Assembly (NCBI GenBank): GCA_017442865.1
Contig: JAFRXK010000035.1
Location: 1 to 56,556 of the forward strand
Source: Lachnospiraceae bacterium
GTDB lineage: Bacteria; Bacillota; Clostridia; Lachnospirales; Lachnospiraceae
DNA length: 56,556 bases
Reading direction: 5' to 3'
Positions within the stretch are counted from its first letter, which is position 1, and each line of letters starts with the position of its first letter. The position numbers and the translations under genes are program-made. Positions 34,828-42,418 of the stretch are shown here, one piece after another. The notes beneath the pieces were generated by a model. That model ran no database searches, had not been told where the DNA came from, and worked only from the letters and a program-made list of their open reading frames with translations.

Positions 34828-37368
34828 TCATTTTATAAATGAAATATAGTTATTTCCATTAGCGCTAAACAGGTTTTCCGCCTGCTGCCATGGGATGGTA
34901 TATACTTCTTTCCTGAGCGGATCATACATTTTTACCTGACTGCTTCCGACAAAGCCCACGATTAATTCTGCCTTGTTGTTCCCGGTATATACCATAACCG
35001 GTGAATTATTGTTTACATAATAAATGACCTGATTTAGTATGCAGCCTTTAAGGTCAAGTGCGTTATTATCCAGAGCGTCATTAAGGATTTCAAATGAAGT
35101 CCTGCCTCTTTCAAGCTGCGACGCGGCATCCGTCTTCTTTCCCTGCATGCTTAAAATGGTATTGAGACATGCCGCCACGGTCTGTGACTCGTCATCAGCA
35201 GTATAATCCCTCGTAATCTGAATTGTCTTTTCTACGCTTCTGTTCGCTCTGGTCCATATATATCTCTGCGAACTGTCAACAACCACGCCCATGTCATCAT
35301 ATATAAGCGCTATTGCAGCTGTAACCGAATCCGTTATTCCCTCAAGATGTCCGCAGCTGTAGGCATAATATCTCTCATCATTCTTTTTTTCTTCTGCAGC
35401 CGCAAGCGAAAGCCTGCTTGTGCTGCTTCCCGGTATCTCGGGAACGATAACAGAAAATTTCTTTGAGCTTGAAACTGAATTAAGCTTAAGACTATATACT
35501 TTCTTTCTTATATCATCAATCTCGGACGCAAGCTTTATACCGGTATCTTCTTCCTCCCAGTTTTTAAGCAGGACATCATCATTGGCTTTTACTAAGCTTC
35601 CATCCTCCGAGCGAAGCAATCTCTGGACTATAATTCTTTCATTTTCGATAACTATCCCACTAATATAATATCCATTTGGTCTGTATTGTGTTTCTTTTTT
35701 ATGCTCTTTATTAATAATTTCAAATTTATACATAGGATAATTAACAACGCCCATGCTTTCGGTAACGTCCGAAATAAATGTTCTTCCTACAATCATATCT
35801 CCGTCAAGGAAGCCAAGCAGACGTACATATTCACCCTCATCCGCATTGACAAAAAATTCGCTTCCGTCGTTTAAGAACATTTCCCTTATAATTGTTCCCT
35901 CGTATAAACCGCCGTCCTCATGCCATGCAATAATACCATTCTTTTTGTCTGTGCAAAAGCCGCCTTCCCTAAGTCCGTCAGTTATCTTAACATATTCCAT
36001 GCCATCAAAATCTATTGAATAAAGACATCCGTTAAATACGATATAATACACGCCTTTTTCGCTCATATATGTCATTTTTCCTGCTTCCCTGCACACGACC
36101 TCATATGGTCTTTTCGACGGAATAAAGAATACCTCTGACAGGCTGTTTTCCTTCCTGTCATAATTGTAAAAGCATAAGCCGCACTCTCCCTCATGGAAGC
36201 CGCTGTTCATATAGCCCGCAACAGTAAAAAGCACCTTGTCATCATCTGCGAGCAGTATGTCAAATTCATGCTCATCAAGCTGCGTTCTTATATCTTTTTT
36301 ATTCTGCTTAAATGAAAATATCTTAATGGCACTGTTTTTGCCTGAATCATAGCCCCAAAGCTCTCCGTCTGCCGCAAATGCATTAAACCGGCCTTTCGAT
36401 TTAATGTTCATAGGCAGATATCTGTCCGCAACAATGCCGAATTCTATCGCAGTATTATTTATACTGTCTTCAGTAAAATTAAACTCCTGATTTGCCTGTC
36501 TTTCATAGGCTATAAGATAATAGGAGCTGTTGATATACCTGACACAGAAGAATTCATCAACATCCAGTTCTATCGTCTTATCATTTTCATCAAGTGCGCT
36601 TACGCGGTACTCAAGCATAACCGAGCCTGTCATCTGGTTGAAATCCTTTATTGAAACATTGACATCGCTGATAAGCTGCGGCTTTAAATTGCCCCACCTT
36701 ACATGACTGTATCTTGATTTAATGTTTACAAAGCCAAACGAACTGTTATCTGCCTTCTCATCACTTTCAAGCTGATATACATATTCATTTGCCATCTCTC
36801 CCGAAAGCGCCTGCGTGCTGAAATCCCTGACATATTTGAGAATACCGCTTATATTGGTATCATCATAATATCTAAGCCTTGTGTAGTAATATATCTCCCT
36901 GTAATCCTGTGTCGAAACCGTAAGCACAAGCTGGTATTCGGTTGCCTTATCAAATATGTCCTCAAGCGTAAATGAAGCGTCAAACTGACTCTTTGTGCCG
37001 TCATAATCCTCTAGCTTCTTTTTTATATAAAGCTTGCTTCCGTCCTGACTGTATACCTCGTATGTAATATCAGATACGCTGCTTCCAAATGTCTCCACAG
37101 AAATATTAACTGTTCTGTCTAGTGGAACAGGCGTCACCGTATCCCTCATGTACCTGATATCCATCTGCTCTGTGTATCCGTGCAGACAGTTAATCCTGCC
37201 TTCCTCAAAATTCATATATACAACCGGAAGCTTTGCATCGCTCCACTGTGCATATACCTCCTTTGACTTGTCATCTTTATTAAAAAACAGCACCAGGCCG
37301 ATTACTCCTGTGAAAATCAGCAAAAGCACTATAAGCTTTACAAACAGATTACCGAATTTCTCTTTCAC
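34828..37368 (-). CDS. Large membrane-anchored protein with C39-like pseudo-peptidase end
   Basis: An 846-residue protein starting at GTG (37368) six bases after GGAGG; a longer open frame lacks a site. One N-terminal signal anchor (LFVKLIVLLLIFTGVIGLVLFF) leaves the rest outside. Residues about 40-330 are beta-rich, and about 340-620 contain repeated propeller-like segments (GRFNAFAADGELWGYDSG, GVYYIVFNGCLYSIDFDG). The last ~115 residues resemble a papain-like C39 fold: Gln and Cys in DESQTVAACLNTIL (Cys near 734), NSPVMVYTG, and MYDPLRKEVYTIPW. The position where an active enzyme has His (HAVVIVGY-like) reads KAELIVGF, so catalysis is doubtful. Between YwmB and MurA genes; a cell-wall or sporulation-surface role is an inference. 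Confidence 0.7.
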   Translation of the reverse strand: MKEKFGNLFVKLIVLLLIFTGVIGLVLFFNKDDKSKEVYAQWSDAKLPVVYMNFEEGRINCLHGYTEQMDIRYMRDTVTPVPLDRTVNISVETFGSSVSDITYEVYSQDGSKLYIKKKLEDYDGTKSQFDASFTLEDIFDKATEYQLVLTVSTQDYREIYYYTRLRYYDDTNISGILKYVRDFSTQALSGEMANEYVYQLESDEKADNSSFGFVNIKSRYSHVRWGNLKPQLISDVNVSIKDFNQMTGSVMLEYRVSALDENDKTIELDVDEFFCVRYINSSYYLIAYERQANQEFNFTEDSINNTAIEFGIVADRYLPMNIKSKGRFNAFAADGELWGYDSGKNSAIKIFSFKQNKKDIRTQLDEHEFDILLADDDKVLFTVAGYMNSGFHEGECGLCFYNYDRKENSLSEVFFIPSKRPYEVVCREAGKMTYMSEKGVYYIVFNGCLYSIDFDGMEYVKITDGLREGGFCTDKKNGIIAWHEDGGLYEGTIIREMFLNDGSEFFVNADEGEYVRLLGFLDGDMIVGRTFISDVTESMGVVNYPMYKFEIINKEHKKETQYRPNGYYISGIVIENERIIVQRLLRSEDGSLVKANDDVLLKNWEEEDTGIKLASEIDDIRKKVYSLKLNSVSSSKKFSVIVPEIPGSSTSRLSLAAAEEKKNDERYYAYSCGHLEGITDSVTAAIALIYDDMGVVVDSSQRYIWTRANRSVEKTIQITRDYTADDESQTVAACLNTILSMQGKKTDAASQLERGRTSFEILNDALDNNALDLKGCILNQVIYYVNNNSPVMVYTGNNKAELIVGFVGSSQVKMYDPLRKEVYTIPWQQAENLFSANGNNYISFIK

Positions 37369-37499
37369 TATTATCCTCCAAAAACACAAAACTGTCTGCT
37401 GCATATAAATGCGGCCGATGCCGCCAATGCCTAACAGAACATGGTCTCCAAAATAAATCTGTGAACAACATATAGCCACAACCCTAAGGCTATGACTAT

Positions 37500-37528
37500 A
37501 TTGTAATTGCTAATATTAAATTTAACAA
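37500..37528 (-). promoter_or_regulatory. Possible promoter of the large membrane-anchored protein gene
   Basis: TTGTTA (37523-37528), 17 bases, TACAAT (37500-37505) on the minus strand, between the YwmB-like stop and the GTG start at 37368. Confidence 0.45.
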
Positions 37529-37555
37529 CTTTTTATTATAAAAATCAAGGAGTTT

Positions 37556-38323
37556 TTAAATATTTACCGGACTGCACACATAAACATCCGTTATATTCCT
37601 TATTTCATCATAGGTCATTATAAGATTGACATTTATTTTTTTGCCGTCACTTACAATATATTCGCCCGCCTCCTGCGAATATGCATACATGTTCATGCTG
37701 CCGCCGGTAAATTCGCACGAGCATTCCCTTGCGGAAAGCTTCTCAAGGAAGGCCTCACCCACACTCCTCATGTCATCCTCACTAAGCTGCCCTCTTATCT
37801 CTCCGCAGAATATTGTAGTAATCTGCGCATCGATGCCCATACTGTCGCAAATGCCTGACAGCTCCCGTCTGTAATCCGCAGCCTTATCAAGCACATCTGC
37901 CACACTTATATAAAAGTCCATGTAATTTGCCATGCTCATTTCCTCCGGTGAAACAAGCGTCTCTCTGGTGATAAGCTTTAGCTGCGCCTCTGCCTTAGGA
38001 CCCTTCATCTCATATGCAAGGATGGAAGTATCATCACCTCTGCTTACCGAAATCTCTCCACCCTGCGGGATGTTCAGTATACCTGCACACGACTTAAGCC
38101 ACACCTCTTTTTCTCCTGCGGTGTGATACTCATTATCGACTTCACCCCGGCAGGTTATAACAAAGCTTTTGTTTTCAAGCCTCTCGGCGGCAAACACACC
38201 TGCCACGCCCGGCACGCTTTTATTCTGCGAACCGATATACTGAACCATCGCTGCAATCCACAAAAATGCAAATGCACACATAAGAACATAATTTACGGGC
38301 TTTTTATTTTTCAAATCCTTCAT
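37556..38323 (-). CDS. YwmB-like protein (TATA-box-binding-like fold, secreted or anchored)
   Basis: A 255-residue protein with an N-terminal signal anchor (PVNYVLMCAFAFLWIAAMVQYIG) and a mixed alpha/beta body. Length, the signal, the GEISVSRGDDTSILAYEMKG region and the position upstream of murA match YwmB of Bacillus, whose structure resembles a TATA-binding fold and whose role is unknown. The start at 38323 follows GAGGAGGCTGTC; the frame extends further upstream without a suitable site. The call leans on gene order as well as sequence. Confidence 0.65.
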   Translation of the reverse strand: MKDLKNKKPVNYVLMCAFAFLWIAAMVQYIGSQNKSVPGVAGVFAAERLENKSFVITCRGEVDNEYHTAGEKEVWLKSCAGILNIPQGGEISVSRGDDTSILAYEMKGPKAEAQLKLITRETLVSPEEMSMANYMDFYISVADVLDKAADYRRELSGICDSMGIDAQITTIFCGEIRGQLSEDDMRSVGEAFLEKLSARECSCEFTGGSMNMYAYSQEAGEYIVSDGKKINVNLIMTYDEIRNITDVYVCSPVNI

Positions 38324-38459
38324 GACAGCCTCCTCATTAAAAATCTCTTTGTAATATTTTCCGCCTGCGGCAGGTATATTTATCAGTCCTTTGCCTGCCT
38401 TTATTATGTGAGTATTGCCGCCCGAGACTGATTTATACGCCCGAGAATGTTTTATACAT

Positions 38460-38509
38460 AAAAAAACTGCAGGACATCTGTTCACCAAGGAACCTTAAAT
38501 GCCCTGCAG
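38460..38509 (-). terminator. Rho-independent terminator of the flotillin operon
   Basis: On the minus strand CTGCAGGGCAT (38499-38509) pairs with ATGTCCTGCAG (38467-38477), followed by seven T. It lies about 70 bases past the flotillin stop. Confidence 0.85.
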
Positions 38510-38576
38510 CATATATTTATTATAATGTCTGAAGCAACATATATGTGCGTAAGCTGAAGCACAGCATTACATAAAA

Positions 38577-39983
38577 TTACTCATTTACTTCCTTAAATTC
38601 AGCCTCTGCAGTCTCTGCTGCGTCTGCCTCTTTACCGAGATATGAAGGAAGCTCCATGCCTGCCTGCTTGAACAGCTCGTTCATCGGAGGAACGGCCTTC
38701 ATCATGCCTGCAAGAAAGTTTGCTGTTGTAGGTGTTCCATCGCCGCCACCGTTCATGGAATCCCAGACAGTAACCTTGTCAATCTTGATGTTCTTGATAG
38801 CCTCAACCTGAATCTTCATAAGATCCTGAAGCTTGTCGGCAACGATAAGCTTAACCGCGTTGTCAGCATCTCCGCCGGCTGCATTTACAAGCTCTCTCAT
38901 ACCTTCAGCCTGCTTTGAAAGCATCTCCTGAATACCCTTTGCCTGAGCTTCCATCTTAAGGTAAATAGCATCAGCCTCACCCTTTGCCTTACGTCTTGCA
39001 ACCTCAGCCTCTGCCTCTGCTGCAATCTGTGCCTTTTCTTTGTCAATCTCAGCCTTGATAATGATATCAGCCTGCTGTGTTGCTCTCTCAAGGTCTGCTC
39101 TGGTCTGCTCAGCCTGCTTCTGTGCAACGTAGGATTCTTCCTTAGCCTTTGCCTGCTGAACTGCCTCGGCTGCCGTAGCCTTCTTAAGAGCCTCTGCCTC
39201 TGCCTCACGTCTTGAAGCCTCTGACTGTGCAACCTGGATTCTTGCCTCATTCTCACCCTGGATAGCTGCCGCATTTGCTGCTGCGACCTGAATACGCTGC
39301 TCTCTTCTTGCATTTGCCTGACCGATTTCACCGTCTTTATCCTTCTCGGCAACGCTCTTCTTAGCATCGTTGATAGCCTTTGCTGCTGCTTCCTTACCAA
39401 GAGCCTCTATGTAGCCTGACTCATCATTAATATCTGTTACATTAACGTTGATAAGTCTTAAACCAATCTTCTTTAACTCTATCTCCACGTTGTTTGATAC
39501 TGAAAGAAGGAACTTATCACGGTCTGCATTGATTTCCTCAATCTCCATTGTTGCGATAACAAGACGAAGCTGACCAAGGATGATATCCTTTGCAAGCTCC
39601 TGAATCTCGCTCATCTTAAGACCGAGAAGTCTCTCAGCGGCATTCTGCATAATGCCCGGCTCTGTTGAAATACCAACGGTAAATCTTGAAGGAACGTCAA
39701 CACGGATATTCTGCTTTGAAAGTGCATTCTTTAAATCAACATTGATTGAAATAGGCGTCAAATCCATGTACTGATATGACTGGATAACCGGCACGATAAA
39801 TGCCGCACCACCATGTATACACTTTGCTGAGCGTGTCTGTCCGTCCTTGTCGCTTCCAACCTTACCATAGATAACAAGAACCTTGTCTGAAGGACACTTT
39901 CTATATCTTGAAAGCACCCACATAATGCAGACGAAAATAATAACTACAAGTACGCAAATCAGGATTAATACTTCCGGACCCAT
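38577..39983 (-). CDS. floT: Flotillin-like SPFH protein
   Basis: A 468-residue protein: N-terminal membrane hairpin (LILICVLVVIIFVCIMWVL), an SPFH domain (about residues 35-210, with LTPISINVDLKNALSKQ and NVNVTDINDESGYIEAL), then a long Ala/Glu/Gln/Lys coiled coil (about 210-370, with EARIQVAQSEASRREAEAEA-type heptads) and a short C-terminal domain. This is the flotillin layout; such proteins scaffold functional membrane microdomains. The start follows AGAGAGGTATAAAT. An NfeD-like gene lies upstream on the same strand, as in the yuaF-floT operon of Bacillus, with an extra small membrane protein between them. Confidence 0.93.
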   Translation of the reverse strand: MGPEVLILICVLVVIIFVCIMWVLSRYRKCPSDKVLVIYGKVGSDKDGQTRSAKCIHGGAAFIVPVIQSYQYMDLTPISINVDLKNALSKQNIRVDVPSRFTVGISTEPGIMQNAAERLLGLKMSEIQELAKDIILGQLRLVIATMEIEEINADRDKFLLSVSNNVEIELKKIGLRLINVNVTDINDESGYIEALGKEAAAKAINDAKKSVAEKDKDGEIGQANARREQRIQVAAANAAAIQGENEARIQVAQSEASRREAEAEALKKATAAEAVQQAKAKEESYVAQKQAEQTRADLERATQQADIIIKAEIDKEKAQIAAEAEAEVARRKAKGEADAIYLKMEAQAKGIQEMLSKQAEGMRELVNAAGGDADNAVKLIVADKLQDLMKIQVEAIKNIKIDKVTVWDSMNGGGDGTPTTANFLAGMMKAVPPMNELFKQAGMELPSYLGKEADAAETAEAEFKEVNE

Positions 39984-40063
39984 ATTTATACCTCTCTTTT
40001 CTTTTATATTTTTATTTTATCTTCATGCAGAAACATGAAGTAAATACCTGCTTTAGTTTATCT

Positions 40064-40540
40064 TTATCCATTAAATCCAAGCATTTTAATTACAAAATAC
40101 GCTACAAGAATCGGTATTATGTACAAAATGAAAAAAAACGGATTTTTACCGACATCATATTCTGAAAAAGTTTTTTTAGGATTAGAATCATAATATAGTG
40201 AAATAGTATAGGGTGGTTTTACGCTTGTTGAAACAATCTGCTTTGTTCTTTTTATTCCATCAAATGTATACTCATATAATGCTATATACATTCTGCTTGC
40301 TGTTTTATTGTCAGGTTCTCTATCCTCATACCTGCAATTAATCATTTTAGCTGTTATTACCTTGCCCGCTTTCTTTGCTTTTTCAATTTTCTTTTCATAT
40401 TTTGCAAATATAATACCTCTTTTACACAAAATAATTTCAATCACAAATGTAATCAATGCTGCAAGGATTCCGAACCAAACAGATGAATCATATTCCTTAA
40501 ACAAATTCCATATGTCAGATATATTGTTTATATTAGCCAT
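40064..40540 (-). CDS. Two-pass membrane protein in the flotillin operon, unknown function
   Basis: A 158-residue protein with one transmembrane helix at about residues 20-40 (VWFGILAALITFVIEIILC) and another at 133-152 (FFFILYIIPILVAYFVIKM). The region between them (GKVITAKMINCRYEDREP, YTISLYYDSNPKKTFSEY) resembles the soluble part of DUF3592-like proteins, a tentative match. Its codons are more A+T-rich than those of the genes on either side, so it may be an insertion into an older NfeD-flotillin pair. The ribosome binding site is AGAGGCG. Confidence 0.65.
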   Translation of the reverse strand: MANINNISDIWNLFKEYDSSVWFGILAALITFVIEIILCKRGIIFAKYEKKIEKAKKAGKVITAKMINCRYEDREPDNKTASRMYIALYEYTFDGIKRTKQIVSTSVKPPYTISLYYDSNPKKTFSEYDVGKNPFFFILYIIPILVAYFVIKMLGFNG

Positions 40541-40560
40541 AAAACGCCTCTATTTTTTGA

Positions 40561-41304
40561 TTATAATGATTTCTCCACCACAAGAGTATCACCGACAACA
40601 TCAATAACCCTTACCACTGCACCTGTAGGTATCATTTCAGAGCCATCATTTACAGCCTCACACTCTCTTAAACTGCCCTGAATAATAATATTCACCTTGC
40701 CGCTTCCCTTAGACTTCGGCGGAATCGGTATGTATACAGAGCCTTCAGCTCCGAGTGCATTCTTATAATCCAGCGTGCCATTCTCAACAAGCTTCTTAAA
40801 TGACTGGAAAAGCTTCGCCATAAGATACATTACCAAAAAGCCTGCCGTAAAAGCGATAAGCAGTGCAACCGGCACAGGCAACCCATTGTGATAACATATC
40901 AGGGCAACCCATCCAAATACGGTAAGGAAGGCAACCGTGCCCTGAACGGTAAAAAGTTTCAGCGTCGGCATATCCGTAGGTGCTCCCACATCATGCACAT
41001 CACCGTCATGATGCACATCGAAATCATGTCCCGAAACATCAGTATGTATATCTCCTACATGAATATCCCCCGGACAGCCATCTCCGTCGAAATGAAATCC
41101 TCCTATATCGGTATCTCCATCAAAATCAATACCTGATGTGTCGCTCGGATTTACTCCTCCGTCGCCATGGTCTCCTCCGATTATCATCAAAACCGTCTCA
41201 ATCAGCAAAAAGAATGTCGCCGGAATAGCTATGCAGTACAATATCTGCTCAATCATATCAAGCCCTGACCACCAGGTACTAAACCAGTTAAAAAAGCCTC
41301 CCAT
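40561..41304 (-). CDS. NfeD-like (YuaF-type) membrane protein with Asp/His-rich loop
   Basis: A 247-residue protein. Helix 1 lies near residues 16-40 (EQILYCIAIPATFFLLIETVL). About 65 residues of Gly/Asp/His-rich loop follow (17 Asp, 8 His; for example FHFDGDGCPGDIHVGDIHTD), then two or three helices (TVAFLTVFGWVALICY, ALLIAFTAGFLVMYLMA) and a C-terminal OB-fold domain (GAEGSVYIPIPPKSKGSGKV to VVRVIDVVGDTLVVEK). NfeD proteins partner with flotillins encoded beside them. The start at 41304 follows AGGAGGTGTGGCAG. The loop could bind divalent metal ions; that is a guess from composition. Confidence 0.85.
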   Translation of the reverse strand: MGGFFNWFSTWWSGLDMIEQILYCIAIPATFFLLIETVLMIIGGDHGDGGVNPSDTSGIDFDGDTDIGGFHFDGDGCPGDIHVGDIHTDVSGHDFDVHHDGDVHDVGAPTDMPTLKLFTVQGTVAFLTVFGWVALICYHNGLPVPVALLIAFTAGFLVMYLMAKLFQSFKKLVENGTLDYKNALGAEGSVYIPIPPKSKGSGKVNIIIQGSLRECEAVNDGSEMIPTGAVVRVIDVVGDTLVVEKSL

Positions 41305-41347
41305 CTGCCACACCTCCTAAAACGTTCGTGTAAATCTTATTTACTTC

Positions 41348-41375
41348 ATTATACCATTATCTTTACAATTGTCAA
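41348..41375 (-). promoter_or_regulatory. Strong promoter of the NfeD-flotillin operon
   Basis: A perfect TTGACA (41370-41375) and a perfect TATAAT (41348-41353) with 16-base spacing on the minus strand, 44 bases before the NfeD start. Confidence 0.85.
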
Positions 41376-41474
41376 TAAATTTTAATGTATTTTTTATTTT
41401 TAATACATTAAAAAAGCTTAATTTATTTAAAATTGCATATTGATTTATTCTAATATATCTGTTACACTCATAAT

Positions 41475-41489
41475 GTAAATAGTATTTAC
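41475..41489. promoter_or_regulatory. 15-bp palindrome, possible operator
   Basis: GTAAATA-G-TATTTAC is a perfect palindrome with one central base. It lies in the 439-base spacer between the flotillin operon and the divergent XRE regulator and could be a binding site for that regulator. A second half-like TATTTAC occurs at the end of the same A+T-rich stretch. Confidence 0.4.
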
Positions 41490-41548
41490 TTAAGTATAAA
41501 TAATTATAATTATTATTTACCTGAATTTCGTGACCTCATTTTGTATCA

Positions 41549-41722
41549 GACTATATGCTTTTAATTCAAAGTCTTATGTCTTACATAATTATTAAAGGCA
41601 TTTATTATATCGGGCTAAATGCTTTAAGCCAAAGCTTTAAGCTAAAGCCTTAAGTCTCACATAATTATTAATGACATTATTATGTAGGGTCAAACGCTTT
41701 CAACCAAAGCATTATGTCTCAC
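41549..41722 (+). repeat. Imperfect direct repeats upstream of the XRE gene
   Basis: Three copies of a unit of roughly 64-75 bases start at about 41549, 41615 and 41689 (the last truncated at the gene leader). Each begins with a TATATGCTTT / AAATGCTTT / AAACGCTTT element and continues with CCAAAGC-type bases, then TTATGTCTCACATAATTATTAA. The repeats lie directly before the ribosome binding site and may be a leader or regulator-binding array. The rest of the spacer holds one promoter and one palindrome. Confidence 0.65.
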
Positions 41723-41743
41723 TTTAGTTTTGGGAGGTGCATT

Positions 41744-42298
41744 ATGAACAATATCGAACTCGGAAAGAAAATCCGCGAAATAAGAATATCAAAGAAGATG
41801 ACCCAAAGCGATGTTGCCGGCAGCTTTATCACACGCAACATGCTCAGTCTTATTGAGAATGGCACTGCCACTCCGTCCATAAGAACTCTTGAGTACATTG
41901 CAGGCGTACTTGAGATACCGGTAGAGGTGCTGGTTTCAGGCTATTCAGTCACTGATATGTCCGCTGACTATTCAGCCGCTGACAAAGCCTTTCTTACAAA
42001 TGCCGCCGAGTGCATAGGCGTACTTACGAAAGCCAAATCATGCTACCTTGCAGGCTTGTATAACGAAACAATCGAGCTGCTTCTGCCTGCGTCCGCCGAA
42101 GACTCGCCAATTTATGACGAGGCGTGCTCCATGCTTGCAAGGTCCTACTATGCGCTTGCCGATACAGCCTTTAAGGAAGGTAATTACGAGCAGTCTACCG
42201 AATATGCCAACAAATCTGTTATATTTGCCGATGACGGTATATATGCAAGCGACGAGCTGATGATGAAGGCGTATAAGATGTTAAAGACGGTACAGTAG
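41744..42298 (+). CDS. XRE-family transcriptional regulator with TPR-like C-terminus
   Basis: A 184-residue protein. Residues about 5-62 are a helix-turn-helix domain (LGKKIREIRISKKMTQSDVA, MLSLIENGTATPSIRTLEYI, LEIPVEVLVSG). The C-terminal half is helical with TPR-like spacing (CYLAGLYNETIELLLPAS, MLARSYYALADTAFKEGNYE), as in peptide- or stress-responsive regulators. The start at 41744 follows GGGAGGTGCATT. It is divergent from the flotillin operon and convergent with the NACHT gene; control of its own leader or the flotillin operon is possible. Confidence 0.88.
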   Translation: MNNIELGKKIREIRISKKMTQSDVAGSFITRNMLSLIENGTATPSIRTLEYIAGVLEIPVEVLVSGYSVTDMSADYSAADKAFLTNAAECIGVLTKAKSCYLAGLYNETIELLLPASAEDSPIYDEACSMLARSYYALADTAFKEGNYEQSTEYANKSVIFADDGIYASDELMMKAYKMLKTVQ

Positions 42299-42350
42299 AA
42301 TTGTCACATAAGCAGCCTTAGACTTCTTTAATATCAATAAACATTTAATT

Positions 42351-42401
42351 TAATTGCCACTCTTAAAACAAATGTCGTCAAAATAATAAGAGTGGCAATT
42401 A
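42351..42401. terminator. Bidirectional terminator
   Basis: TAATTGCCACTCTTA (42351-42365) pairs perfectly with 42387-42401 (15 bp, 21-base loop). A+T-rich sequence flanks both sides, and convergent genes end on each side (XRE at 42298, NACHT at 42419). Confidence 0.75.
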
Positions 42402-42418
42402 TAATATTGTGTCAAATT

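Noticed and set aside
38897..39400. 167-codon frame on the minus strand within the flotillin gene, very rich in Arg/Gln/Leu
   Set aside because: It is a shifted frame of the Ala/Glu/Gln coiled-coil codons of flotillin.
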